The notes below the pieces were generated by a model. That model was not told the DNA's origin, ran no database searches, and was given only the letters and a program-made list of their open reading frames with translations. DNA of 64,000 nt from Silurus meridionalis (taxonomy: Eukaryota; Chordata; Actinopteri; Siluriformes; Siluridae), in the NCBI RefSeq assembly GCF_014805685.1, contig NC_060887.1, positions 33,150,463 through 33,214,462 of the forward strand. The letters are read 5' to 3'. Shown here in pieces: positions 11,866 to 22,029 of this stretch. The number at the start of each line of letters is the position of its first letter. Within the stretch, counting starts at the first letter, position 1. The position numbers and the translations under genes were made by a program.

Positions 11866-12095
11866 GGACGTGGTAGCTCAGTGGTTAAGGCTATGGGTTA
11901 CTACTCAGAAGTTCATGTGTTCAAGCCCTGGTATTGCCAAGCTTCCACTCTTGGGCCCTTGAGCAAGGCCCTTAATACTCTGTGCTGTGTTGTGGCTGAC
12001 TCTGTGCTCTGACCCCAGGTTCTGAACAAACTGGGTTATGTGGAGAGAAGAATTTCAGTGTGCTGTAATATATATGACAAATAAAGGCTATTCTA
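11866..12095 (+). mobile_element. tRNA-derived SINE (type A), near full length
   Basis: The order is classic: A-box region GTGGTAGCTCAGTGGTTAAG, B-box region GTGTTCAAGCCCTGG, then a body with CTTGGGCCCTTGAGCAAGGC and CTGACCCCAGGTTCTGAACA, then a 3' end TTTCAGTGTGCTGTAATATA followed by ATGACAAATAAAGGC. It would be transcribed by RNA polymerase III and copied by a LINE. The wording resembles Mermaid-like SINEs of catfish, a name I give from memory. Other copies lie at 17890 (plus) and 58325 (minus). Confidence 0.85.
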
Positions 12096-12332
12096 TTCTG
12101 CATGATCAACATTTACTATGTGAATATCAATCCTAACTGAAGATGCCATATGGCACCTAAAGACACTATATGAAAAATACATAAAAAAGTACACTTTAAA
12201 AAAAAAAAAAAAAAAAGGACATGGAGCACTGCTCCTTACCCAGAGCTGAATTCAGATAGAAGTACAGATTTCCAAAGCAAGCACCTCCTGTCAAAAAGCA
12301 AATGGGCTGCAGTACCTCTGTAGGAAGACATT

Positions 12333-12370
<38 letters not shown>

Positions 12371-13639
12371 CCTCCTCCTCACTCTACATGTGCTTTTACA
12401 GAGCTCTTTTATACAGACAGATTGAAGAACTTTCTGCCTGTTTACAGTTGAATGGCTTCCTGGTTACCAGATGGTTACAATAAAGGCTTTTCTGTAGAGG
12501 CATATTTTGCTTTTTTTTACTTGTGTGGAGACCTTGAAAAGACAATCACTTTTTCTATAGCCACATACATTTTCATAGGATTTCTGGCTCCTATTATGAA
12601 AAAGCCAAAGTTTATTTCTTTACTATTTTCTTATATTAAATAAGGGTCAAAAAGTGAATTTTTTTATAGAAAATATTTGCAGTATCTTGCCTGTTCTGAG
12701 CACTTCTACAGTGGAAGAAACCATAAAAAGCCTTTAATCCTTATCATTAAAGAATTGGAATGCAAGCAATGTGATACCAAAAAATATGATTAATTAATGA
12801 ATGAATAATAATTAAAATAATATTTGGATAATATGAATTAAAAAAAAACAACTTCCACTACCTAAGCTCAAGCAACAGCATATAGCTAAAGGATGGTTGG
12901 TTGGATTTTTGGTTTAAAAAAGCTTTTATGACTGTTCTTAACATTTATTCATACGTGGTTAACATAACACGTGCACTCAGCAAATGATTACATACACATC
13001 ATATAACACTGATCTGTGCAGTAATTTCTGCACCATAATTTTGCTCATAAAAAACCAATTTAGTCATCATTTTGATTCGTTGCTGAACCATACCGAGCAT
13101 CAAACTAACACGTCCCACAGTTTGTTTAATCACCAGCTGCTGTACTGAGAATAAGAATTAACCAATCATGTAATTTTACCCTTTTCTGGAACATAACCGC
13201 TGGCCTGCTAGCTACAGTCTGAGCAGAAGGATCTAAAAGTGACAGACAGTGAAGTGCTGAAGGTCTACTGCAGGAGGGAAAAAAGGGCAGATCTGGTTTG
13301 TCACTTTCTCTTGTTACTAGTGTTTTAAACCAATTTTAGTAAAACTGAATATAATTCGATTGTCTAAGCAAAAATAAAAACATAATCTGCAATAGAATAA
13401 AAATAGAAGTAAATTTAAAAAATGACAATAGAATTTACAGTATTTGGGTAAGCAACATTTGCTTCTATCAGACAAAAGAAACAGTGTGAGTTACACCATT
13501 ACTCCTAATAAAGTGCAGCATTGTGTTCAATTTTATGTGATATATACAGTATATATGCATGGGTGCAAAAAGCAGGTTGATGAAATGAGTGTAGTAAAGT
13601 CTTTAATTATTGCACACCTCAACAGTGTTGGACCTGTAA
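12096..13639. other. Non-coding DNA with simple repeats
   Basis: Contains a poly(A) run (about 12200-12217) and the (CA)n at 12336-12369. The part 13040-13290 has balanced composition and no repeat, so it might be conserved non-coding sequence; this is a guess. No coding signal. Confidence 0.45.
12336..12369 (+). repeat. (CA)n microsatellite
   Basis: Thirty-four bases of uninterrupted CA. Confidence 0.95.
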
Positions 13640-13795
13640 TAAATGGACATTCGGTGCCACCTAGATGAGGTTGGGTTCCCTTTTGAATCTGGTTCCTCTC
13701 AAGATTTCTTCTCCATACCATCAAGGAGTTTTTCGTTATTTTTCTGGCCACAGTCAACAGTGGTTTACTCATCAAAGATAAACACAATTATAAGG
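13640..13795 (+). mobile_element. L2-type 3'-end element (fragment)
   Basis: Contains GGTGCCACCTAGATGAGGTT, TCTGGTTCCTCTCAAGATTT and GGAGTTTTTCGTTATTTTTC, the same block order as at 10955. The terminal GCGCTAT..AAATAAA part is lost. Confidence 0.75.
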
Positions 13796-13861
13796 AACAA
13801 ACTTATAGGCAACTACAAACATACACATAATTTTATACTTTATTCCTTAATAACCCTAACC

Positions 13862-15750
13862 CAGTCATTAGGGTTGCACAAGCCAGTGAACTCTTAGTGC
13901 CGGTCCAGCGTAAAACGTGCCAAATTAAATATGCGAATCACAAATCAGAAATTCATACCGGATCAGTCAAGAAATGTGTTACCAACGACCGCCACATGTA
14001 TTATTAGCTAATAGGGTACAGGTGGAAATTGGGCTACTGGCGAAGGAGAAGAAGGAGAGGAGGAAGACGTCTACAGAGACAGCAGGCAAAGGAGAAGTGT
14101 AGGGGAGTGGAGGTTAGAGTTGGTACTTTAAATGTTGGTACAATGACTGGTAAAGGGAGAGAGGTAGCTGATATGATGGAAACTAGAAAGGTAGATATGT
14201 TGTGTGTTCAGGAGACCAAGTGAAAAGGAAGCAAGGCCAGGAACATTGGAGGGGGGTTAAACTGTTTTATAATGGTGTGGATGGAAAGAGAAATGGTGTA
14301 GAGGTGATCCTGAGGGAAGAGTTTAGTAAGAGTGTGGTGGAGGTGAAGAGAGTTTCTCATTAACATGAAGCTGGAAGTTGAAGGAGTGATGATAAATGTC
14401 AGATGGTGGTAGATTTTGCTGAAAGGATGGACATAACAGTGGTGAACACTTATTTTAAGAAGAAGGAGGATCATAGGGTGACGGATAAGAGTGGAGGAAG
14501 GTGCACAAAGGTGGACTATGCTCTATGCATGAGATGCAACCTGGAAGAGATTGGAGACTGTAAGGTGTTGGCGGGGGACAGTAGCTAGACAGCATTGGAT
14601 GGTGGTCTGTAGGATGGTTTTGGAGGTGAAAAAAAAAGGAGGAAAATGAGGCCTGAAATAAGAATAAGATGGTGGAAACTGAAGGAGGAAAACTGTAGTA
14701 TGAGATTCAGGGAAGAGGTCAGACAGGGGCTTGGTGGTGGTAAGGAGGTGCTGAATGATTGGGTAACTACTGCAGAAGTGATAAGGGAGACAGCTAGAAA
14801 TGTACTTGGTGTGACATCTGGAAATAAAAAGGAAGACAAAGAGACGTGGTGGTGGAATGAGGAAGTGCAGGAGAGCATAAGGAGAAAGAGGTTGGCAAAT
14901 CAGAATTGAGATCGACAGAGTGATGAGAAAAGTAGGCAGGAGTACAAGGAGATGCGGCAGCAGGTAAAGAGGGATGTGGCAAAAGCCAAGGAAAGGGCAA
15001 ATGAGGAGCTGTATGAGAAGATGGACACTAAGGAAGGAGAAAAGGATTTATACCAATTGGCCAGGCAGAGGGACCGAACTGGGAAGGATGTGCTGCAAAT
15101 TACAGCAATAAAGGATGGAGATGGAAATGTGTTGACTTGTGAGGAGAGTGTGTTGAGAAGATGGAGGGAGTATTTTGAGCAGCTGATGAACGAGGAAACT
15201 AAGGTACATGAGAGAGAGACGGTTGGATGGTGTGCTGATGGTGAAGCAGGAAGTGGATAGGATTAGTAAGGAGGAAGAGAGAGCAGCGATTAAGAAGAGG
15301 AAGAGTGGAAAGTCGGTTTGACCAGATGACATACCGGTAGAAAATGTTGTTCCACAAGATGTTGGATGGTAAGAGGATGCCTGAGGAATGGAGAAGGAGT
15401 GTGCTGGTACCGATCTTTAGAATAAGGGAGCTGTGCAGACCTGCAATAACTACAGGGGAATTAAGATGATCAGCCACACCATGAAGTTATGGGAAAGAGT
15501 AGTGGAAGCCAGGTTGAGAGAGGAGGTGACCATCTGTGAGCAACAGTATGGTTTCATGCCGAGGAAGAGCACCACAGATGCATTATTTGCTTTGAGAATG
15601 GTGATGGAAAAGATTAGAGAAGGTCAGAAGGAGTTGCATTGTTTATTTGTGGATTTAGAGAAAGCTTATGACAGGGTGCCGAGAGAGGAGTTGTGGTATT
15701 GTATGAGGAAGTCTGGTGTGTCAGAGAAGCCGAAAGAAGAAGATTCCCGC
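13862..15750 (+). mobile_element. RTE-type LINE, internally deleted
   Basis: A non-LTR retrotransposon reading left to right. The 5' leader (13862-14028) begins with CATTAGGGTTGCACAAGCC and CCAGCGTAAAACGTGCC, wording also found in the tRNA-Glu SINE. The endonuclease part starts near 14029. A linker and the front half of the reverse transcriptase follow. At about 15727 the coding sequence jumps straight to the extreme 3' tail (AGCCGAAAGAAGAAG), so motif C and the C-terminal third are gone. A second deletion near 14397 removes the central endonuclease. No clear target duplication was found. Confidence 0.88.
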
Positions 15751-15774
15751 TTTAGCTCTGTAAAACTGCTTTAG
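14029..15774 (+). pseudogene. RTE-type LINE polyprotein (endonuclease plus RT), broken
   Basis: Intact members encode an apurinic-type endonuclease followed by a reverse transcriptase that copies LINE RNA into nicked DNA. Here the endonuclease start is visible as VRVGTLNVGTM and DMLCVQETK, then a stop at 14221. FKLFYNGVDGKRNGV-like sequence follows out of frame. About 240 bp, including the expected DFN catalytic region, is missing before MVVDFAERMDITVVNTYF (14403). The linker shows WWWNEEVQESI, LYQLARQRDR and EYFEQLMNEE. The reverse transcriptase keeps CNNYRGIKMISHTMKLWERV, CEQQYGFMPRKST and motif A FVDLEKAYDRVP, ending at CMRKSGVSEK, after which the frame runs into the LINE tail. In fish such endonucleases are often mislabelled craniofacial development protein 2-like. 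At least four lesions; not functional. Confidence 0.88.
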
Positions 15775-15866
15775 AGACAATGTCAGTTCTTTAACATGCC
15801 ATACATAAAATACACTTGTACAGATCACGTCAATTTTTGATACTATTTCTTTACAATTTACACGTA
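15751..15866. other. Spacer between LINE and SINE
   Basis: Short AT-rich spacer without feature. Its right end supplies the target sequence duplicated around the next SINE. Confidence 0.4.
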
Positions 15867-15879
15867 TTACATACTCTAG

Positions 15880-16108
15880 TGGTCTAGTGGTTAGGATGCG
15901 GCGCTCTCACCGCTGCGGCCCGGGTTCGATCCCCGGTCAGGGAACCAACCCCAGCCATTAGGGTTGCACAAGCCTTAGTGCCGGTCACAAGCCCGGATAA
16001 ATGGGGAGGGTTGCGTTAGGAAGAGCATCCAGCGTAAAAACATGTGCCTAATCAAACATGCGGCTGGTCCGCTGTGGCGACCCCTAACGGTAGAAGCCGA
16101 AAGAAAGT
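15880..16108 (+). mobile_element. tRNA-Glu-headed SINE with LINE-type tail, target duplication
   Basis: The head is tRNA-Glu(CTC)-like: A box TGGTCTAGTGG, anticodon loop CTCTCAC in a paired stem, B box GGTTCGATCCC. The first acceptor-strand bases are missing, so it cannot be a working tRNA gene. The body holds GTGCCGGTCACAAGCCCGG and CATCCAGCGTAAAAACATG, and the tail GTGGCGACCCCTAACGG..AGCCGAAAGAAAG matches the 3' end of the RTE LINE. Flanking copies of TTACATACTCTAG at 15867-15879 and 16109-16121 are a 13-bp target duplication, which marks a real retroposition event. The second copy is at 37868. Confidence 0.93.
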
Positions 16109-16544
16109 TTACATACTCTAGATCCAATACTGACAATCTGGAACATTAAATAAACAAAACTTTAATTTGATAGAAATATTTCATTCATCAGCCTGCTTTT
16201 AGAAGTTCAGGTTAAAGCTAATACTGAATTTTCATTTTGTATCTGACCAGAAGATAACTGCCCACACATTAACACAGATCTTGGCTGCTGTTACTTGGCT
16301 GTTGTTACTTGGAAGACATAGTTCTGTCATTTCTTAATTTATATGATTTATAGAGCTTTTATGACTATATATTTTGTATTTAAGATCATAAGAGACAGAT
16401 AAGTGGATTAGTATAGCTTTATAATAACTTTAGGGGATTTTTCACATATGTTCTATAGAGGTTTAAAACATGTGGAAAGCTGCTTGACATACAGGGTTAT
16501 TATTGTACTCTGTCCAAAGCTTAAACCAAGAGAGATATTGCAGT
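16109..16544. other. Non-coding DNA, nothing recognised
   Basis: AT-rich; no repeat or coding signal seen. Confidence 0.45.
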
Positions 16545-16750
16545 TCAATTCCATTCAAATTATTTTTATTTGTATAGCGCTTTTAAATATGGACATTGTC
16601 TCCAAGAAGCTTTACTGGCAAGGAAAATCTCCCTGAGATAGTATGAGGAAGAAACCTTGACAGGAAAAATGAATCAAAAGTAAACCCATCTTCATCTAGG
16701 TGACACCAAATGTCCCTTTATTACAGTTCCATCATTGTTAAGGTGTACTG
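16545..16750 (-). mobile_element. L2-type 3'-end element
   Basis: Minus-strand copy: starts at a degenerate tail (CAATTCCATTCAAATT), then TTTGTATAGCGCTTTTAAAT, ACATTGTCTCCAAGAAGCTT, GAGGAAGAAACCTTGACAGG and the CATCTAGGTGACACC block. It lacks any coding part. Confidence 0.8.
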
Positions 16751-17353
16751 CTCAACAATTATTTAGCAGTTATTGCTGTTCATCAATTATCTCTGAAACA
16801 ATGTTCATTGTAAGACATTTAACATGACATAACTAACCTTCACAATAATTAAAAAAAACATTAAATGCAGGAAATTTCTGTTCAAGGTACTTCAGCATCT
16901 ATAACATTATCTTTAAACAATATTAACTCTGAATGATCGAATGTTGAAGCCCAAAGTGCCCTTTTCCCAAAGATCCCACACTGTTGTCAGAAACTATTAT
17001 CATTCAGATTAAGGTAGGTCATTTTCAGCTTTGAGTTCCAAAAGTAGTGGGCCTGCAACAGGTCAATAAACATTTATAAACTGTTGATTCCACATCTAAA
17101 TGTCACTTCATAAAATTAATCATATTTCCTATGAGTTGTGTTCCTAATTATGTGTTTTTGCATGTGAAGCTTGAAATTAGTTCAGTGATTTAAATTATAG
17201 ATGAGTTCAATCCCATTTCTCCTCATTTTACTTGCTCATTCCATTACATCACCACATATAAAACCTAAAAACTTAGACTGGAACTTAAATATTAATAAAA
17301 AATATATATTCCTAGAGGGTATTCATATTGTAATTTTAAAACTCCTGTCAAAA

Positions 17354-17355
<2 letters not shown>
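16751..17355. other. Non-coding DNA, nothing recognised
   Basis: AT-rich sequence leading into a microsatellite; no gene or named repeat seen. Confidence 0.45.

Positions 17356-17402
<47 letters not shown>
17356..17402 (+). repeat. (TC)n microsatellite
   Basis: Forty-seven bases of uninterrupted TC. Unlike the one at 10054 it is not inside a recognised LINE. Confidence 0.95.
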
Positions 17403-17405
<3 letters not shown>

Positions 17406-17639
17406 TTCTCCTAAACCAACACATCATTTAATCACTATAAGAACCAATTTGGTCTGGAGGTTTAAGGGCAAATAACTAACTTCAATACCAACTTCAGCAA
17501 TTCACCTACTTTGTTGAATTAAATTGCATTTTCTCAAATCACAGGTATGTGGTTCTATGAAAACTCAATTTAAGATGTAATGAATAATCAGCTAGAGCCC
17601 CAGAAACTAAAATCATATTGATATATTCCCATTATACAA

Positions 17640-17885
17640 TCCATATTCATTCATTCATCTTTCATAACCCCTTCATCCTGGCCTGAGTCTTGGTTGATTC
17701 TGAGCCTATCCTGGGAATACTGAGAACAAGACAAGAAAAAACCCTGGATGAGATGCCATTTCATTTCAAGAGATCATTACACATTTATACACTTTTTCAG
17801 ACCAAGAGACATTTTTAGTGTTGCTAGTCCACCAAATGGAATTATTTAGGGTTTGGAGAACCTGAGAAGCCAGAGCAAACCAAAA
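17640..17885 (+). repeat. Degenerate dispersed fish repeat
   Basis: Starts CATTCATTCATCTTTCATAA, continues with GAGCCTATCCTGGGAATACT and ends near GGTTTGGAGAACCTGAGAAG. From memory this is a heavily mutated copy of a very common fish repeat that reads ..CATCTTCTATACC..GGAGCCTATCCCAGG..GAGGAAACC. No coding content; assignment is tentative. Confidence 0.5.
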
Positions 17886-17889
17886 TAGA

Positions 17890-18088
17890 CAACAGTTAAG
17901 GCTCTGGGTTACTGATCAAAAGGTCTGGGCTTCAAGTCTTAGCACTGTTGAGCAAGGCCCTAACCCTCTCTACTCCAGGGGCTGGCTCATGTCTGACCCT
18001 GCGCTTTGACTCGAGCTTCCTAACCTGTGAAAAAAGAAGTTCACTGTTTTGCATACAATGTAATTTTGACAAATAAAGCTTTCTTCTA
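17890..18088 (+). mobile_element. tRNA-derived SINE (type A), internally shortened
   Basis: Copy of the 11866 family: GTTAAGGCTCTGGGTTACTG, GGCTTCAAGTCTTAGCACTG, GAGCAAGGCCCTAACCCTCT, CTGACCCTGCGCTTTGACTC and the end TTTGACAAATAAAGC. About 25 bp is lost before GAGCAAGG. It abuts the degenerate repeat to its left. Confidence 0.85.
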
Positions 18089-18236
18089 CAGCCAAGCTCA
18101 GGATAGATACTAGGACCCTGGAGCTGTGCCACGTTGCCAGGGTGATAAATGGCACCACATTGAGCTGATAATTGCTCTACAATATGCAGATGGCACTCCA
18201 ATTTCCAGCTGTTATGACAGAAAGAATCTCTTAGAA

Positions 18237-18475
18237 CAGTGGTTCTGAGTGTGGGGTCTCAGGACTTCCAGGGCCTCATGCTTCCATGTGTGAGGGGACT
18301 GCAATTTACTTTTTGCAATTTTTTTTTATTTACAGTGGTGAAAAATCACAACACACCATTATGGCATGAATTTTTTAATGTAATAAAACATATTCCTTTA
18401 ATTTCATTATCAGTGTTATTAGACTGTTTGTTTGGTTCCTTGAATTGAATCGGTTTTGCCTGAACCTTAATAGTT
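18237..18475. mobile_element. Possible hAT-type element end
   Basis: ACAGTGGTTCTGAGTGTGGG followed by GTCTCAGGACTTCCAGGGCC is the wording of the left terminal repeat of fish hAT-type MITEs. No matching inverted right end was found, so this is either a truncated copy or resemblance. The right boundary is arbitrary. Confidence 0.35.
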
Positions 18476-19226
18476 CATAAATATAACTGCAGGTGTATCC
18501 CAGGTAATGAGTTTCTTCCTCACACTCAGTCTTTCTAGGACATGCTTTGGATCAACTATGACTCTGATTAAAATAAATCTGTTAATGCAGATAAAATATA
18601 TTCACAGTGCAATTATGTAGTATTTCCTAATGTAAGAAAACTGAGTATAAGAACACTAACCTTATTTATAGGCACTTTCTTTCATTTGTGTTCACTCATT
18701 TTAAAGTTTTGTCTTCTTCAACTAAAAAAATCAGTTTGCTTTTTTTTCTAGAAATGAAATGTTTGAAATAAATAGAAATAAAATAAATGTTGTAATTAAA
18801 ACACGAAAACTCCAAGTATACTCCAAGCCTGTCTAGAAATTATAACTGTCTCGAAGGTTTAATGTCACTCTTCTGTCGCTTCTTATTTAATGTCGCTTCT
18901 TATGATTACAGTATATAAAATGGAATGCTAGATAGATTTAACTATAATCAGTTTTTTGGCTGGATCATGTTCATACATGCCTTCTTCTTTTCATGATAAA
19001 GATTTAACCTACATTTGTAGATGACATGGCAAAATGTGTTCAGAGACAATGATTTCTGAGGGTGTTATTGAGCCCATGCAGTGATTTCCATTACAGAATC
19101 ATGACTGGTTTAAATGCACTGCCGCCCGAGGGCCTGAAGATCACGAGTATCCAATATAGATTTTTGCCCTTTTCCCTTGTGCACAGAGATTTTTCCAGAT
19201 TCTTTAAAAATGTTGATGATATTATC
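18476..19226. other. Non-coding DNA, nothing recognised
   Basis: AT-rich. A short local duplication (TGTCGCTTCTTAT, twice near 18875 and 18890) is the only structure noted. Confidence 0.4.
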
Positions 19227-20652
19227 AAGTCAAGTCAAATTTATTTCTATAGCGCTTTTCACAACAGACATTGTCTCAAAGCAGCTTTACAGAAATCAAC
19301 AGTTAAGGTGAATGGTGTGTATTTATCCCTGATGAGCAGCCGTGGCAACTGTGGCAAGGAAAAACTCCCCTAGATGTTATGAGGAAGAAACCTTGCGAGG
19401 AACCAGACTCAAAAGGGGAACCCATCCTCATTTGGGTGACATCAAGAGTGTGATCAAAAATCTTCAACAATACAGAACACTGGAGAGTGAGAACTAACAT
19501 GAGCACTGGAGTATAAGATTATAAGTGATGTTCTTTCTGCAGTCTTATACAGTCTATATGGTTAGTAGCTCCTAGTTTTATGAGCTCAGCAATTGTGATC
19601 ATCACAGATCCAGCATCAGCTTCTCCATGCCAGAGCCTTTAAACACTCCAGAAGGTCCAATGTCAAAACTCCACACATGTAGTGGGATCCAGTTGGCACT
19701 GGTACGTCTCAAGATGGTTCGGGATGTTTGCGAGTTCGGCATCTACTTCTTCAAAGGTCCGTAATTATCACGAGGTGGGAGGTGACTGGAGCTGGAGGAA
19801 CCTCAGGGTGTTTCGGCATGGGGAAAGTAAGAGAAGCAGTGGAGAGAAATTAGCGTAGCTGCTGTTCATGATATTAACAGCACAAGTTGATAATGTGCAG
19901 GTGATCAGATGTTCTGGAGCACAAGGTTATGATGTGAGACATATGTTATGTGTAGGCTTTGCTAAAAAGATATATTTTTAATCTACACTTAAACTGGGAG
20001 AGTGTGTCTGAGCCCCGAACACTGTCAGGAAGACTATTCCAGAGTTTAGGAGCTAAATGTGAAAATGCTCTACCACCTTTAGTGGACTTTGCTATTCTAG
20101 GAACTACTAGAAGTCCAGAGTTTTGAGATCTCAGGGAGCGTGGCGGATTGTAGCGTGTTAAAAGACTAGATAGGTACGTGGGAGCCGAACCATTTAGTGC
20201 TTTATAAGTAAGAAGTAATAGTTTGTAGTCTATTCGAAACTTAACAGGAAGCCAGTGCAGGGACGATAAGATTGGGGTTATCTGATCATATTTACTTGAT
20301 CTAGTAAGAACTCTGGCTGCTGCATTCTGAACTAACTGAAGCTTGTTTAATAATGACGCAGGACATCCACCTAGTAATGCATTACAATAGTCTATTCTGG
20401 AGGTCATGAACGCATGGACGAGCTTCTCTGCATCAGATATAGATAACATTTTTCTTAACTTAGAAATATTTCTAAGGTGAAAGAAGGCTGTTTTTGTAAC
20501 TTGGTTGATATAATATTTGAAAGACAAGTTGCTGTCTAAAATAACTCCCAGGTCTTTTACCGTTGAACAAGTGGTTACAGAACATCCGTCTAAATGCAGG
20601 TTAAGATGCTGGAGTTTCTGTATACTAGTTTTTGGGCCGATAAGCAAAATAT
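19227..20652 (-). mobile_element. L2-clade LINE, 5'-truncated
   Basis: On the minus strand a coding part (20647-19946) is followed by an untranslated region of about 700 bp ending in the block AAAGCGCTATAGAAATAAAT and a tail of TTGAC repeats. The 5' end is cut at about 20652, as usual for LINEs copied from the 3' end. A weak possible target duplication, ATATTAT, occurs at both junctions. This is the only copy in the window that links the frequent GCGCTAT tail to a reverse-transcriptase frame. Confidence 0.88.
19946..20647 (-). CDS. L2-clade reverse transcriptase, C-terminal part
   Basis: An open frame of 233 codons without frameshift. It corresponds to the region after the reverse-transcriptase catalytic core and the C-terminal domain of L2-type ORF2. 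Recognisable blocks are CSTVKDLGVILDSNLSF, SRIDYCNALLGG, KLQLVQNAAARVLT, ILSSLHWLPVKFRIDYKLLL, YKALNGSAP, APKLWNSLPDSVRGSDTL and the terminal FKCRLKIYLFSKAYT. The first Met is only the first one inside the truncated frame, not a true start. The catalytic YADD-type motif lies upstream of the truncation and is absent, so the product could not be an active enzyme. The lack of lesions suggests a fairly recent insertion. Confidence 0.85.
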   Translation of the reverse strand: MLIGPKTSIQKLQHLNLHLDGCSVTTCSTVKDLGVILDSNLSFKYYINQVTKTAFFHLRNISKLRKMLSISDAEKLVHAFMTSRIDYCNALLGGCPASLLNKLQLVQNAAARVLTRSSKYDQITPILSSLHWLPVKFRIDYKLLLLTYKALNGSAPTYLSSLLTRYNPPRSLRSQNSGLLVVPRIAKSTKGGRAFSHLAPKLWNSLPDSVRGSDTLSQFKCRLKIYLFSKAYT

Positions 20653-20724
20653 TATGTACTGTGGATGAAAAATTAAAATAAAATTTTGTTGAAAAACATT
20701 ATTCTAAAATTCCTTCACAATTTG

Positions 20725-21050
20725 TAGACACAGTCTTTCACAGATTAGTGAAGCTCTGTCCTTCTTTACTTCTGAGAGAGTCTGCCTCTCTAAGAAACAC
20801 TATTTACACTCAATCATCTTACTGACCTGTTGACACTTAACCTAATTATTTGCTAAATGTTTCTCCAACTGTTCAAATTGAAAATTACCTATTTTTTTCA
20901 TAAAGTGGTACATTTCCTCAGTTTACACATTTGATATGTTTTCTATGTTCTACTGTGAATAAAATATGAGTTCATGAGATTTTCTGGATGGTTTTATTTA
21001 CATTGTAGATAGTGTACCAACATTTTTGGAATTAGTGTTATAAATAGAAT
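20725..21050 (+). repeat. Degenerate dispersed DNA-transposon-like repeat
   Basis: The order CACAGTCTTTCACAGATTAG, TACTTCTGAGAGAGTCTGCC, TTACTGACCTGTTGACACTT, CAGTTTACACATTTGATATG and GTACCAACATTTTTGGAATT matches, from memory, a widespread fish repeat ending in CCCAACTTTTTTGGAAT. An internal block of about 40 bp is missing. No coding content is left; its transposon class is not certain. Confidence 0.5.
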
Positions 21051-22029
21051 ATGGACATTAGTGGCCTGATGACAACTGAAATAAAATGTGTTCTGTCACA
21101 CAATCACAGGGGTGAATTAAAAGCTTTACAGCACCAATAAATGTTATTGTATGAATTCCAATAATGTCCTTATTATTTGAATAGTTTCATTATGTATGTT
21201 AAATCTGTACCAAGTGATCCAGTAGAATTTAAATTGGTCTTCAGCTGCTATGGAAGAGGTTTAACTTAACACACAATGAATTGGGGTGCAGTTTAATAAT
21301 GCAGTGGAGTGGCATAGTTGTTCATGTGGGAGGGAAATGTGTAGCCACAAACAAACACACAACGATAAAAAAATATATAAACAAAGAATGTAACAAACAC
21401 ATATACACTGAATCAGTTCACTCACCGGATCCAATCTGAGATGAAGTCCACTCACTATTTGCACTTAGTGACACTTGAGTGAAACTGTGAGGTGAACAGT
21501 AAAAACTGGGTTATATCCACATGTCTGAGTTTGAGGTTTGCTGCATAAACACATTTTATAGTGTCTGAGATACTGATAGTGTTATATTGTTTTGCACTGG
21601 TGATCTCGGCAACATTTGACAGTGAAACATGCCTGCTGCTTTATTTTACCCAAACACACTGCTTAGTCTATGATTTCATAAATTTTTACATTTAGACAAG
21701 TTTCCTTACCTGTTTGTGATTTACAAGGTGGGCTGAATGTGGGTTCTTGGAACAAGTGTTGCATTTGGTGTCTTTTTCATCATACATTCACAAACAAAGA
21801 CAAAAAAATAGGACCAAATATTTCAATATTTAATGGAATTTAAATTACTCATAAGTTCTTCTCACATAATCTTTTCTTTAAAATTTTCCTTCTAGTTTGT
21901 TCAATGAAATTCGATTTTGAGATTAAAATGTATAAAAAGTATATTTTATTTATATCTTTAATCTAAATACACTATGTCCAATTGTGGTTCTTCCTCAACT
22001 TGGAGGAGATTCAAACTTGTTTGGGAATG
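21051..22029. other. Non-coding DNA, nothing recognised
   Basis: AT-rich; open frames are short and without motif. Confidence 0.45.

Noticed and set aside
15880..15948. A functional tRNA-Glu gene
   Set aside because: The 5' acceptor strand is missing and the segment is the head of a SINE bounded by a 13-bp target duplication.
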